DNA from: Nematocida parisii ERTm1
Taxonomy: Eukaryota > Microsporidia
Length of the DNA: 64,000 bases
Reading direction: 5' to 3'
Assembly: GCF_000250985.1 (NCBI RefSeq)
Contig: NW_013524649.1
Location: forward strand, 254,258 to 318,257
In this document: positions 45,117 through 54,334 of the stretch, piece after piece
Numbering within the stretch: position 1 is the stretch's first letter
How the letters are laid out: every line of letters starts with the position of its first letter
Translations under genes and position numbers: made by a program
Notes under the pieces: generated by a model
Seen by the model: the letters and a program-made list of their open reading frames with translations, nothing else
Told to the model about the DNA's origin: nothing
Databases searched by the model: none

Positions 45117-46856
45117 TTATGTTGTATTTTTTAAGGAAGAGTTCTTATTAAACTCAGTGATAAGGTTTTTATGGTGCTTCTTCGGGATTTTTGTGAGTAC
45201 TTGATGGAATGCGAAGATTCCATTTGACATTTTATAGAAGTTCTCTATAAATTCTATTGGAGCAGAAGGGTCCAGCAAGAATAATTTCAAGAATAATTTG
45301 GCTTTATCAAATATTGAATATTGTATGTCTAAGTTTAACTGCAAGGATATTGTACTTTTCAATGGGATTTCAATCGCACTCATAAAGTATAAAATCTGCT
45401 GTGCCTGAGAAATATTGAATTTAACATCACAGAGGACTAAGAAAATAGATTCACCAAGCATATCCAGCCACTCCTTAACCAGAAAATCATGTGGTGTAAA
45501 TGAACATGATGAGATTAATTCTATTTCTACAATTAATTCTGCCAGGAATGGAGTTGTATAATTCTCTAATCTACACTCTTTCAGGGACTTCTTATTCAAA
45601 AAGCCCAGCCTCTCTTGCATGGTCACCATATAAGAGGCAAACACTCTCTGTGACAATTCATTAAGTGCATTTAATGTATGCGGAGAATCAATCGATGAGA
45701 TATTAAATGTTTTCTGTAATTTTAGAAGCATTTCCTTTGTCATTTGATTTATATAATGAATGGTTTCCACTGCAGATATGAAATTCTCTTTTGCTTTTGA
45801 GAATGAAGACTTTCTAATAATATTTCCAAGTGTTTTGTCCACTGTTGTAAGGAATGCGTACCCTACACTTGGAAATTTAAAATATGTGAGTTTTGATAGG
45901 GACTGTGTAAGTACGCTGTATATATCATATGTACTATTATCCACTGTATTATTAACAAATAGTATTATCTTATCATTCTTTAAACACTTTAATTCATTTT
46001 CAATGTAAATATGAATATAAGGTATAAATGCCAAAGAGAGACTATTTGACTCTAATTCTTCATTACATATGGGTAATTCAGTAGAAATATCATCAAGTAA
46101 TTTAAGGTGGACAGGCGATCTCTCAGATAATTTAAGTCCTTCTAATTCATTATTTGTTTCTGATGAAATTCTCTTCCTACCAGATGTAACAAGGTAAGTA
46201 GATTCAAATTCCATGCACTGCTTTAATGCGTCTAAATAATCCGTACATGAAAATTCAGCCCGATCAATCACTCTTATAAGTTTATTCTTTAATATCACAG
46301 ATAAATCACAAAGAATAACCTTAGAAATATTCCACCAGATAGGAAGGTGGGCTGTTTTTATACCAACTTCATCCTTTATCTTCAGGAGCAGTTTTAAATA
46401 CTCATTCACCTCCGATAATTTTTCTAATTTTTGTATTTCTTTCGTATGCTTCATCTGTACATTATTTGACATCCAAGTGACAACTGATCTCTGTACATCT
46501 GATACGTATTTCTCTGATAAGATCGTTGAGAGTAGTACAGCACTTTTATCTAATCCTTTATCGTTTGTTATACTGTATTTTATATCACTAATCAGGATAT
46601 TCTTTAACAATAAGATATTCTCCTGGATTAGGTCATATTTTCCTTTATACTTCTCTTCTATTACGTATTTCTCTGAGTATCTGATGACCTCTTCAATTAT
46701 TTTCAGAGTTTTAATTAATCCTTTATAATCCTTGTACCTGACTTGTTCTCTGAAATTACTCAGTGCTTTTTTATGTTCTTTTGACAATGTCATTTTCTGG
46801 ACTACTTTCTCCTCTGGGTTATTCATTTTTTCTTCTTTTTCCATGGCTCTTCTCAT
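45117..46856 (-). CDS. VPS53: VPS53, GARP/EARP tethering complex subunit
   Basis: 579 aa, alpha-helical. The recognisable centre is RSVVTWMSNNVQMKH...IQKLEKLSEVNEYLKLLLKIKDEV, LPIWWNISKVILCDLSVILKNKL and YLDALKQCMEFESTYL (about 120-225). It follows Vps53: a L-I-x-W-F helix, ...L..I..RY.W.KR.L..., P..W....I...FC..TR..L, and LL.A...T..FE..L. GARP tethers endosome-derived vesicles at the trans-Golgi. The start ATG at 46856 shares its A with the TAA stop of the upstream gene (TAATG). A later Met6 (46841) is possible. The N-terminal coiled coil is short against the yeast protein. Confidence 0.7.
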   Translation of the reverse strand: MRRAMEKEEKMNNPEEKVVQKMTLSKEHKKALSNFREQVRYKDYKGLIKTLKIIEEVIRYSEKYVIEEKYKGKYDLIQENILLLKNILISDIKYSITNDKGLDKSAVLLSTILSEKYVSDVQRSVVTWMSNNVQMKHTKEIQKLEKLSEVNEYLKLLLKIKDEVGIKTAHLPIWWNISKVILCDLSVILKNKLIRVIDRAEFSCTDYLDALKQCMEFESTYLVTSGRKRISSETNNELEGLKLSERSPVHLKLLDDISTELPICNEELESNSLSLAFIPYIHIYIENELKCLKNDKIILFVNNTVDNSTYDIYSVLTQSLSKLTYFKFPSVGYAFLTTVDKTLGNIIRKSSFSKAKENFISAVETIHYINQMTKEMLLKLQKTFNISSIDSPHTLNALNELSQRVFASYMVTMQERLGFLNKKSLKECRLENYTTPFLAELIVEIELISSCSFTPHDFLVKEWLDMLGESIFLVLCDVKFNISQAQQILYFMSAIEIPLKSTISLQLNLDIQYSIFDKAKLFLKLFLLDPSAPIEFIENFYKMSNGIFAFHQVLTKIPKKHHKNLITEFNKNSSLKNTT

Positions 46857-47350
46857 TATACACCATAAATACTCCGCATGAAACAGTGTCTGAGTGAGTG
46901 TGTTTTAATAAGTCCTTTAATATTAGTAAGAATAACCAATGTACATGGTAGTAGAAATGAACATACAATCCCTAAATTACACTCAACGGAGTAGACTATC
47001 CATACTTTTTTAGGCCTGTTAATTTTTCTAAGTAATTCATCATATAAAAAGTTCACTATAATACTTTCATTAGAGTGCTCCTTTTTAAACAGTGTTCTTA
47101 CCCTGTTACATCCTATTATATCACTGTATACCACTAATTCTCTTATTTTTTTAATATTTTCAATATTTAAATTTCTGAATTTCTGTGTTTCTTGTGATAT
47201 TTCCTGTATATAATCATTATATTCATTCTTTAATTCTGCCATATCCTGAATTATCCTGTATTTGTTATATAATGGCAGTAATCTATGGACTAGTACAGAT
47301 AATAGCAATAATATCATATACAGAGCATGCACAGACAAAGCCACTTTCAT
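46856..47350 (-). CDS. membrane protein with coiled coil, Get1-like layout
   Basis: 164 aa. Hydrophobic segment at about 5-26 (LSVHALYMILLLLSVLVHRLLP), a charged coiled-coil stretch at about 30-75 (IIQDMAELKNEYNDYIQEISQETQKFRNLNIENI), and a longer hydrophobic pair near 115-150 (WIVYSVECNLGIVCSFLLPCTLVILT). One membrane helix, cytosolic coiled coil, then two close helices is the layout of Get1/WRB, the receptor for tail-anchored protein insertion. No sequence motif proves it. Its stop overlaps the VPS53 start by one base, so both may share a transcript. Confidence 0.6.
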   Translation of the reverse strand: MKVALSVHALYMILLLLSVLVHRLLPLYNKYRIIQDMAELKNEYNDYIQEISQETQKFRNLNIENIKKIRELVVYSDIIGCNRVRTLFKKEHSNESIIVNFLYDELLRKINRPKKVWIVYSVECNLGIVCSFLLPCTLVILTNIKGLIKTHSLRHCFMRSIYGV

Positions 47351-47539
47351 TTTTTATTTAATTAAGTTAATTTTTATACCCTTGCAATATTTTTAATATG
47401 TGAGGAAGACAGTATTCTTATTAATATTTAGGATTGACTATTCCCTCATACAATAATTAGTGTAGGATAAGAGCAGATAAGATGATTCTTTATTTGTGTC
47501 AGAACCTTCATACATTTTATTCTTAACACCATAATAACA
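47351..47539. other. AT-rich spacer, no gene seen
   Basis: Head of the 696-base gap upstream of 48047. The tandem repeat that follows is listed separately. No frame or RNA recognised. Confidence 0.4.
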
Positions 47540-47960
47540 CTTATTACACAATGTACAACTAATACTATTTATTACACAATATACAATATTTAATACAATA
47601 TAATTTACATACTATTTAATACACTATTACCATAATATAATAGTACTTTTAACACAATGTGTAATAATAATACTACTTATTACACAATGTACAACTAATA
47701 CTACTTATTACACAATACATAATAATTAATATACAATAATTTACATAATACTTATTACACTATTACCATAATATAATAGTACTTATTACACAATGTACAA
47801 TATTTAATATAATTTGCATATTAATTATATTTAATATACAATGTGTAATAAATAGTATTATCATAACCATATTAAATTCAGATGTTCATTAATAACTTAT
47901 AGTACATTGTGTATTAAATAATATTATTTTATACATATTGTATAATAAATATTGCTATTT
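47540..47960. repeat. AT-rich tandem duplication (136-bp period) of TTACACAATGTACAA elements
   Basis: The segment starting CTTATTACACAATGTACAAC at 47540 recurs at 47676. The internal marker ATTACCATAATATAATAGTA recurs at 47626 and 47762, both 136 bases apart. Within and after the two units, ACTTATTACACAATGTA or its relatives (CACAATGTGTAATAA, ACATTGTGTATTAAA) appear many times to about 47960. No coding potential. The element also occurs in other spacers. Confidence 0.85.
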
Positions 47961-48046
47961 TACACATATTGTATAATTAAAAATAACGGTTTTTTCTAAT
48001 TTATTTCTATATATAGAAATAAATCATTTAAATTTTTTAAACCTTA

Positions 48047-48832
48047 ATGAAATTAGACAATTATACGATTAAGGTAATAATAGGGATTAGTTGTATAGCA
48101 GTAGGTTTATTATGCATATTTATACCAGTGGTAATAACCATAATAAACATTAAATCCGGGTATGAGCAAGTAACCACAGTAGAAATGAGTGATAACCCAA
48201 GTAACCATAACTTATTACACAGAGAGCAAGAAGTACCATTATTTTATACACATAGTACCATAAATAATCCTGATGGTCCATTATATAATAATACTGTAAT
48301 AGAAAGTGATGAAAGCGGTCCAAGTGCCCTCCATAACAGAAAGGATAATTTACTGATTATATTCATCAGAACATTTAACACAAACCATAATAAATTATTA
48401 CTAGTACTAGGACTTATGATAGTTATGTTCGGAAGTCTTATACTACTAAGTAATAAAAGAAAAGAAGAAAGGTTCTTTTGTGGGACCATAACTAATGACA
48501 CATTGATTAATAAGTTAAGAAATAATGAGCATAGTGTAATAAGTTATGACCAATCGTATTTACCACCACAAGCAGTACAAATGCCCAAACCAGACGAGTT
48601 CTCCACCGATCCATTTGAAATTCCACGGGCATCGTACGATTATAAAGAGTATTCCCATGGGCACAGGCCTAAAAGAGGAACAGCCCAACAAAACCCGACC
48701 AAACCCGAAAAATCCTGCATAACTCGGTCTGAGTGGGACGAGATCGTGGAAGCCCATGATAAAAAGTACGCAGATGCAGGAATTTCCATTGGCTTGGCTA
48801 CTCCTGATAATTTGTGCAGTATTTATGAGTAA
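48047..48832 (+). CDS. two-pass membrane protein, unknown
   Basis: 261 aa. Hydrophobic segment at about 8-34 (IKVIIGISCIAVGLLCIFIPVVITIINI) and another at about 122-140 (LLLVLGLMIVMFGSLILLS). The loop between them has several N-x-S/T sites (NPSN is not one; NNTV is), so it may be lumenal or external. The C-terminal 110 residues are hydrophilic and Pro/Asp/Ser-rich (PPQAVQMPKPDEFSTDPFEIP), with no domain I know. The stop TAA is immediately followed by the ATG of GOT1. Probably a lineage-specific protein. Confidence 0.7.
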   Translation: MKLDNYTIKVIIGISCIAVGLLCIFIPVVITIINIKSGYEQVTTVEMSDNPSNHNLLHREQEVPLFYTHSTINNPDGPLYNNTVIESDESGPSALHNRKDNLLIIFIRTFNTNHNKLLLVLGLMIVMFGSLILLSNKRKEERFFCGTITNDTLINKLRNNEHSVISYDQSYLPPQAVQMPKPDEFSTDPFEIPRASYDYKEYSHGHRPKRGTAQQNPTKPEKSCITRSEWDEIVEAHDKKYADAGISIGLATPDNLCSIYE

Positions 48833-49192
48833 ATGAGTAATAAATTATTTTTTATGATACATAGTGTAACAATTAATGAGCTTATAAAGCCCAAGTACGC
48901 ATTTATTACAACGGGAGTATTTTTCATTATTTTTGGTTATTTACTGCTGGATATGCACTTAGTCAGGATAGGGAATATCTTGCTGTTTATTTATGCTACA
49001 ATGTGTATTAAGTCTTTAGACCAATTTCGTGTTATACTTTTATTTTTTATTGGTTTTATTATTTCATTTTGGGTTATAAGCCTGGGCATCCTTATAGAGG
49101 CAGTGGCTCTGATTATTTGGAGTATTTCCGGGTTACGTCGGGTTATTAATTCCCCTGTCAGGATAATCCATTCATTATTAAAAAATAAATAG
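48833..49192 (+). CDS. GOT1: GOT1-like vesicle transport membrane protein
   Basis: 119 aa with four hydrophobic segments. FITTGVFFIIFGYLLLDMHLVRIGNILLFIYATMCI (about 25-60) matches Got1's F..G..FF..G.....D..LL..GN.LF. FFIGFIISFWVISLGILIEAVALI (about 72-95) matches its FF.G......W...G...E..G.I. The C-terminal SGLRRVINSPVRIIHSLL resembles Got1's F..VI..LR..P.IG..L. Got1 and Sft2 act in fusion of ER-derived transport vesicles with the Golgi. It starts directly after the preceding stop codon with zero spacing; the short leader this implies suggests transcription begins inside the upstream gene. Confidence 0.78.
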   Translation: MSNKLFFMIHSVTINELIKPKYAFITTGVFFIIFGYLLLDMHLVRIGNILLFIYATMCIKSLDQFRVILLFFIGFIISFWVISLGILIEAVALIIWSISGLRRVINSPVRIIHSLLKNK

Positions 49193-49332
49193 GAAAATCT
49201 TATAATTAACGGATTTATCATAATTAACGTATAATTAATAATAATTAACGTATAATTACTTATATGCTCAAAAAGGAAATAAAATTAACGTATCATGAAA
49301 ATTCATAAATTGAAAAATTTTATAATTATTCC

Positions 49333-49677
49333 ATGACCAGCCATTCAAAAGGAAGCTCAAACGCGAAACCAGTAAAAAGGAAGAGTGAAGAACCAGAGGA
49401 TAACGTATCAGAGGACTACACAAGTGACCAGTCCAGTGGAGTGGATAATGACGATTTCTCAGACCAATCTGACGACCTCAACTCATCCACCACAGTAACA
49501 GAAGAGGACAGTTTAGACCAAGAAGAAGACTCAACCACACTGGATGGGAATGAGTCAAGTTTTGGTGACAGAGAGGATGGATCCGATTCTGGCCAGTACG
49601 GGAGTGATGATGACAGTGATGATGACTTTGCCTCCGATAACAGTCAGAACAGTGATAACACTGACACCACTGCATAA
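49333..49677 (+). CDS. acidic Ser/Asp-rich protein
   Basis: 114 aa. A basic stretch KPVKRKSEEPE (residues 13-23) looks like a nuclear localisation signal. The rest is nearly all Asp, Ser, Glu, Asn and Thr (for example DDDSDDDFASDNSQNSDNTD). Such acidic low-complexity proteins are often histone chaperones or nucleolar factors, but no conserved core is visible and none should be assumed. It has a normal ATG and its stop is 42 bases before importin beta. Confidence 0.6.
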   Translation: MTSHSKGSSNAKPVKRKSEEPEDNVSEDYTSDQSSGVDNDDFSDQSDDLNSSTTVTEEDSLDQEEDSTTLDGNESSFGDREDGSDSGQYGSDDDSDDDFASDNSQNSDNTDTTA

Positions 49678-49719
49678 AGCATAATAAAGTTATATGGCAG
49701 TTCTGTTTTTATTTTTTTT

Positions 49720-52296
49720 ATGCTGAGGAGGGTGCTTGACTCACTGAATAATCTTCAATGTGTGGATAATGAGAAGAGGAAGGAAGCAGAGAAGTATATT
49801 ATTAATGAATCCGAAGGGAATTTTGTTGGTGTAATAAACAGTCTATTAGATATTTTAGTGGATCCATCTGTTGGCACAATTGGTGACACGGTGACAGCAG
49901 GGGTTGTACTGAAGACGCTTTTCTCATGGGAATCTGAGGAGAAGAGGCATGAGGTGAACATGAAATGGACATCACTCACTGAGAAGGAGAGGGATGAGTT
50001 AAAGGGGAAGTTAATATCAAGCCTAGGCGGGTGCACTGGGAATATTGGGGAGATACTTGGGCAGTGCCTTGGTGCGGTTGCACGTATTGAGGTTGTGAGC
50101 AAGAGGTGGCCAGAAGTATTCTCGGACTTGTCCTCAATCGGGGTTAACACTGACTCAGAGATTGTGCGTATAAATATCATGGAGACAATCGGGATTTTAT
50201 GCATGGATACGACCGGGATGGATGAGCGGCTAATCCTGCACTCATCTGGGTTTATTCTTACTGTGCTCATAAAGGGAGCCAACTCAGAGAACCCCAGCAC
50301 GCAGAAGAGTGCGTTTAAGAACTTAGACAGGTGCCTTGAGTTCATCAGTCATAATATTAGCATAGAGAATGAATGCCTTCTGGTTATGGAGACACTTTTT
50401 AATGCGTGCAGATCGAGTGATGAGGATGTGGCGTGCCTGGCACTGCGGTGTTATACAGGGACACTGTTCATGTACTACAATAAAGTGATCAAGTATGTAA
50501 GCCTGGCATTCGGGAACATCGCCATGAATTACATGTACTCTGAGGGTGAGGATAAAATACTTGCTGCAATTGAGATGTGGGGTGCCATTGCTGAGCATGA
50601 GATGTACAGTGACGGTGAAATAATCAGTGAAGTGTTCTCTACGCTTGTAGGGCAGTGCATGGTACTCGCCATGAACAGTGATATGGAGCAGACTGAAGAA
50701 TGGGTGCCGCACAAGGCATCTGCATGGTTACTTGGGCTAGTTACGCACTGTGCCCCTGAGAGGGTCAATGGCAATATAGTTAACAAATCATTCAGTGCCC
50801 CGCATAACCTGATTTCAGCGATTGAGTCGTTCATTACCTCACAGGAGACCGTTAAGTTTGAGGCGGGCATGATCGTGCTGGGCTCTATTTTGAACACAGA
50901 AACAGTCACTCCACTTAACCCGTTAATTAAAAGGATTGCCCCATTAGTGTTCCACTCACTGGGTTCTGATAACCCCGTTGTATTAGACACCGGGATGTGG
51001 CTGCTTGAGAGACTGTTCAAGTACGCTTATGTTGCTGTGGAGCAGTGCCACTTAGAGAATGATATTATCAGGAAAATCATGAAGATCATCACAATGAACA
51101 CGGAAATGTCCGTGACTGCCGCATGGACACTCACCGGGATAGCAGGCGCTGTACGGTCACAGAGTACATCCGATGCGTACAGGGACCATGCGATATTCAC
51201 GAATTTCACAATGATTTTAGACTCACTCGTCAGGACATTCTTCAGCCTGCATGAGACACAGTTTACACTGAAAGTGTCACTCTCCTCTGCGATCGCTGAA
51301 GTAATCAAGGCCGCAATACCCACGTACTACGAGGAGGTGATTGGCTTCTTAAATGAAATAATCGCAAAGGTAAAGAATGAGTTAGTGCAACAGGAATTAA
51401 ACGAGGAGAACATATCTTGCTATATGAACTTAATACAGGCATGTATAAGTACGTGCTTCTCTGACCAAATATCGAATGTGTCCAAGGAGGTGGTTTCCAT
51501 ATGCATATTCATTATACACAGGAGTAAATTAGTCTCATTATATACAGAGGCATACTTAACACTCAGCCTGCTCGCTGACAGGATCGGAATCGATTTTGGT
51601 AATTATACAGAAGAGATAATCCCGTTCATAATCAGGGACATGCGAATGTTCTGCTGTGAGGAGGGCAAGGAGCAAAACAGTTCATTATTCGCCACTAGTT
51701 TAATTATGTTTATTGGGTCAATGGCCATGTCTATACAGCTGGGGTTCAGTGCGTACATCGATCAGATCGTGCCCGTATTAATACGTGCTGTAATATCACC
51801 GCACTTGCCCAGGGAGGCTAAAACAACGGCAATTTCTACATTCTCGGATATTTCACTTTCTGTGGGTAAGATGTTCGACAGGTACTTAAATGAAATAATG
51901 GAAATTTGCATGGGCGCCATAAAAGTGAAAGATGATGGGAGTGACAGTGGATTTATCCTTACTTTACGTGAGTCACTTTTAGTCCTCCTGTCGTGTATAG
52001 TGCAGGCATCAGATGGGAGAAGTACTGAAGTAATTAACTCTGTTGAAAGGATGCTTTTAATAGTTAAAATAATAGCACAAGAAACCACTGACTCTGCTTG
52101 TATTATTAAGTCTCTTTACCTTCTCTCTGATTTATGGATACTTTGTGGGTCGTACCAGAACTCTTCTGTTATTTCTGCTTTAGAATCCCCGTGGGTGTTT
52201 GAATTTATTTCTGCAAAGACAGAGTCATCCGTAAAAGAGGTCAGGGATGCAGCCATTTCCACCAGACTGCAAATTAGTTATATTAATAAGGAATAA
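49720..52296 (+). CDS. KAP95: importin subunit beta (karyopherin beta-1)
   Basis: 858 aa, close to the yeast length (861). The protein is a chain of HEAT repeats. Recognisable places: SVGTIGDTVTAGVVLKTLFSW (importin-beta N-domain: helix after R.AAGL.LKN), GCTGNIGEILGQCLGAVARIEV, HKASAWLLGLVTHCAPE, FEAGMIVLGSIL, MSVTAAWTLTGIAGAV (the family's V..TAAW..GRI). It carries cargo-importin alpha complexes through nuclear pores and releases them on binding Ran-GTP. The gene is visibly richer in G and C, with more GTG, TGC, CTG and AGG codons, than the AT-rich genes on both sides. A T-rich tract (TTTTTATTTTTTTT) ends directly at the ATG. Confidence 0.88.
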   Translation: MLRRVLDSLNNLQCVDNEKRKEAEKYIINESEGNFVGVINSLLDILVDPSVGTIGDTVTAGVVLKTLFSWESEEKRHEVNMKWTSLTEKERDELKGKLISSLGGCTGNIGEILGQCLGAVARIEVVSKRWPEVFSDLSSIGVNTDSEIVRINIMETIGILCMDTTGMDERLILHSSGFILTVLIKGANSENPSTQKSAFKNLDRCLEFISHNISIENECLLVMETLFNACRSSDEDVACLALRCYTGTLFMYYNKVIKYVSLAFGNIAMNYMYSEGEDKILAAIEMWGAIAEHEMYSDGEIISEVFSTLVGQCMVLAMNSDMEQTEEWVPHKASAWLLGLVTHCAPERVNGNIVNKSFSAPHNLISAIESFITSQETVKFEAGMIVLGSILNTETVTPLNPLIKRIAPLVFHSLGSDNPVVLDTGMWLLERLFKYAYVAVEQCHLENDIIRKIMKIITMNTEMSVTAAWTLTGIAGAVRSQSTSDAYRDHAIFTNFTMILDSLVRTFFSLHETQFTLKVSLSSAIAEVIKAAIPTYYEEVIGFLNEIIAKVKNELVQQELNEENISCYMNLIQACISTCFSDQISNVSKEVVSICIFIIHRSKLVSLYTEAYLTLSLLADRIGIDFGNYTEEIIPFIIRDMRMFCCEEGKEQNSSLFATSLIMFIGSMAMSIQLGFSAYIDQIVPVLIRAVISPHLPREAKTTAISTFSDISLSVGKMFDRYLNEIMEICMGAIKVKDDGSDSGFILTLRESLLVLLSCIVQASDGRSTEVINSVERMLLIVKIIAQETTDSACIIKSLYLLSDLWILCGSYQNSSVISALESPWVFEFISAKTESSVKEVRDAAISTRLQISYINKE

Positions 52297-52512
52297 GCAA
52301 TTCTACAATTACTGCAGTACTCATTACATTAAATAAAGATTTATATTACTACATAAATATACGATTATACCCTGTTGTATATTCTATACTAATACTTTTT
52401 ATGTATTGTGTAATTAGTCTTATTCATATTACACTGTATTTTAATCGTGTTTCTGGCCATGACTTTTTACGCACTTTCATTTTTCAAATAACTCTGAATT
52501 TTTTTATTTCGT

Positions 52513-53658
52513 ATGCTATTCTCAATCGAGACTCTTAAAGCGTACACTCAGTCAAAAGGTATCCCAGACATAGAAGATGAAGACTTGAAAATACTTGCAC
52601 AGGATTTAGAGTACAGACTTAAAGAATTAGCACAGGAAGCATCTAAGTTCATGATGGCAGCAAAACGGTCGAAACTGTCTATTGAAGATGTAAATTATGC
52701 CCTTCTGTCAAAGGAGATAGATCCATTACTAGGGTACAACACGAGCAACTCTCTTGTATTCAAAACCATCCCAGGGTCAAATTTATACTACGTCCCAGAC
52801 GAAGAATTAGATTTAGAGTCAATTTTAAACTCTCCCCTGCCGAAGATCCCTCATAAACCGGTTATATCCAAGCACTGGCTGGCCATTGAAGGAGTACAGC
52901 CACAAATACCGCAGAATCCACTTCCCATGGAGAGAATGCCAGAAATTAAAAAGGAAGATACGCTAGCAGCCATGAAAGAGGACATTGAAATAAGAAACCA
53001 TATGAAACACCTTTTATCCAAGGAATTACAGTTATATTATGAGAAGATTGTTCAGTTCATTAAAGACAAGGAGACTGTTGCACTTGCATCAGAATGTCTT
53101 AAGAATGAGAGTGGTATTCAGCAGCTAATCCCGTACTTTGTCCATTTCTTTAATGAGGAGATATTAAAGAATCTAAGGAATGGCGATTATTTAGTGGATA
53201 TTATAAGTGTATATGAGAGTTTAATCATGAATAAGATGATATTCATTGAACCTTATATGCACCAGATGCTTCCCTCTCTACTTACATGTGTTGTTGGCAA
53301 GAGTATAGGTATCATGCATAAGCACCCATCAGAAGAAGTATTAGTGAATGATTCAGATGAGGACACTCCAGGCCTATCTGCCAGAAGAAGAGCATCCATC
53401 ACTATCAAGTATATATATGATACGTACTCACTTTCATACACTACACTTGCACCGCGTGTACTGAATACTCTATTAAAAACATGGGCTGACAGCACCAAGT
53501 CACCCGAGTCCCACTACGGTGCAATATATTGCTTATGTAATTTAGGAGAGAAGGTAATAAATGGAGTAGTCATTCAGTTCAAGAAGGAGTATTTAGATAA
53601 AACAGACCATATTAAGTACTCCCTCCCTATAAATTTACTTAATAAGTATACTAAATAA
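52513..53658 (+). CDS. TAF6: TFIID subunit TAF6
   Basis: 381 aa. N-terminal histone fold (about 1-67): SIETLKAYTQSKGIPDIEDEDLKILAQDLEYRLKELAQEASKFMMAAKRSKLSIEDVNYALLSKEIDPLLGY, matching TAF6 (E..K..AES.GI..L.D.....LA.D.EYR..E..Q.A.KFM.H.KR..L...D...AL). The middle has a short Pro-rich link. The C-terminal TAF6 HEAT domain (about 160-370) includes LQLYYEKI, LIPYFVHFFNEEI, LPSLLTCVVGK and ITIKYIYDTYSLSYTTLAPRVLNTLL. It pairs with TAF9 in TFIID and SAGA. Shorter than yeast (516) but complete at both domains. Confidence 0.95.
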   Translation: MLFSIETLKAYTQSKGIPDIEDEDLKILAQDLEYRLKELAQEASKFMMAAKRSKLSIEDVNYALLSKEIDPLLGYNTSNSLVFKTIPGSNLYYVPDEELDLESILNSPLPKIPHKPVISKHWLAIEGVQPQIPQNPLPMERMPEIKKEDTLAAMKEDIEIRNHMKHLLSKELQLYYEKIVQFIKDKETVALASECLKNESGIQQLIPYFVHFFNEEILKNLRNGDYLVDIISVYESLIMNKMIFIEPYMHQMLPSLLTCVVGKSIGIMHKHPSEEVLVNDSDEDTPGLSARRRASITIKYIYDTYSLSYTTLAPRVLNTLLKTWADSTKSPESHYGAIYCLCNLGEKVINGVVIQFKKEYLDKTDHIKYSLPINLLNKYTK

Positions 53659-54140
53659 ATATAACACAGTATAAGATAATGTATAGATGTATAGTAGTAT
53701 AAGTAATAGATGTATATATGTATAAGTATATAGTATAAGTAATAGATGTATAGATGTATATAAGTGTATTATGTGTATAGTATAAGTGTATTATATGTAT
53801 ATATGTATAAGTATATATAGTATAAGTAATAGATATATATATGTATAGATGTATAGTGGTATGAGTATATAGTATAAGTAATAGATGTATAGTAGTATAA
53901 GTATATATAGTATAAGTGTATTATATGTATAGTAGTATAAGTGTATGTATATATATATAGTAGTAATAGATGTATAAGTATATATAGTATGAGTATATAA
54001 GTGTATTATATGTATAGTAGTAATAGGTATATAGTATATGTAGTATAATACTGTATGAACCCATGTATATGTATATAAGTGTATATGTATATAAGTGTAT
54101 GTATATTACTGACTATTACTTATTATACTATATACATATA
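53659..54140. repeat. long TA-rich simple-sequence tract
   Basis: About 480 bases of imperfect short repeats built from GTATAGATGTATA, GTATAAGTAATAGATG and TATATAGTATAAG on the plus strand, with marked purine/pyrimidine alternation. No coding potential; short frames here are artefacts of composition. Confidence 0.85.
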
Positions 54141-54262
54141 CCTATTACTTCCTCTCTTTCTCTCTTACACCTATTAATCATCCACCCTTTCTTCCTTCCT
54201 TATACTATACTTACACCTATTACTTCCTCTCCCTCTCTCTCTCTCTCTTTCTCTTATTTGAT
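54141..54262. repeat. polypyrimidine tract
   Basis: The plus strand is almost all C and T (CTATTACTTCCTCTCTTTCTC..., CCTTTCTTCCTTCCTT, CCCTCTCTCTCTCTCTCTTTCTC), with CCTATTACTTCCTCT occurring twice (about 54141 and 54216). Such tracts can form triplex DNA. It directly follows the TA-rich tract and precedes CK2 beta's 3' end. Confidence 0.8.
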
Positions 54263-54334
54263 TTATTTTTTTTGATATTTTTTCTATTTATACTTTTTGT
54301 TATAACTTATTACACATTGTATCATAATTATTTA

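Noticed and set aside
46856-48832. Bacterial-type operon of membrane and trafficking genes
   Set aside because: Touching gene pairs exist, but strands alternate nearby and compact microsporidian genomes commonly show overlapping transcripts without operons.
50323-51020. Several minus-strand frames within importin beta
   Set aside because: They are shadows inside a well-recognised HEAT-repeat gene.
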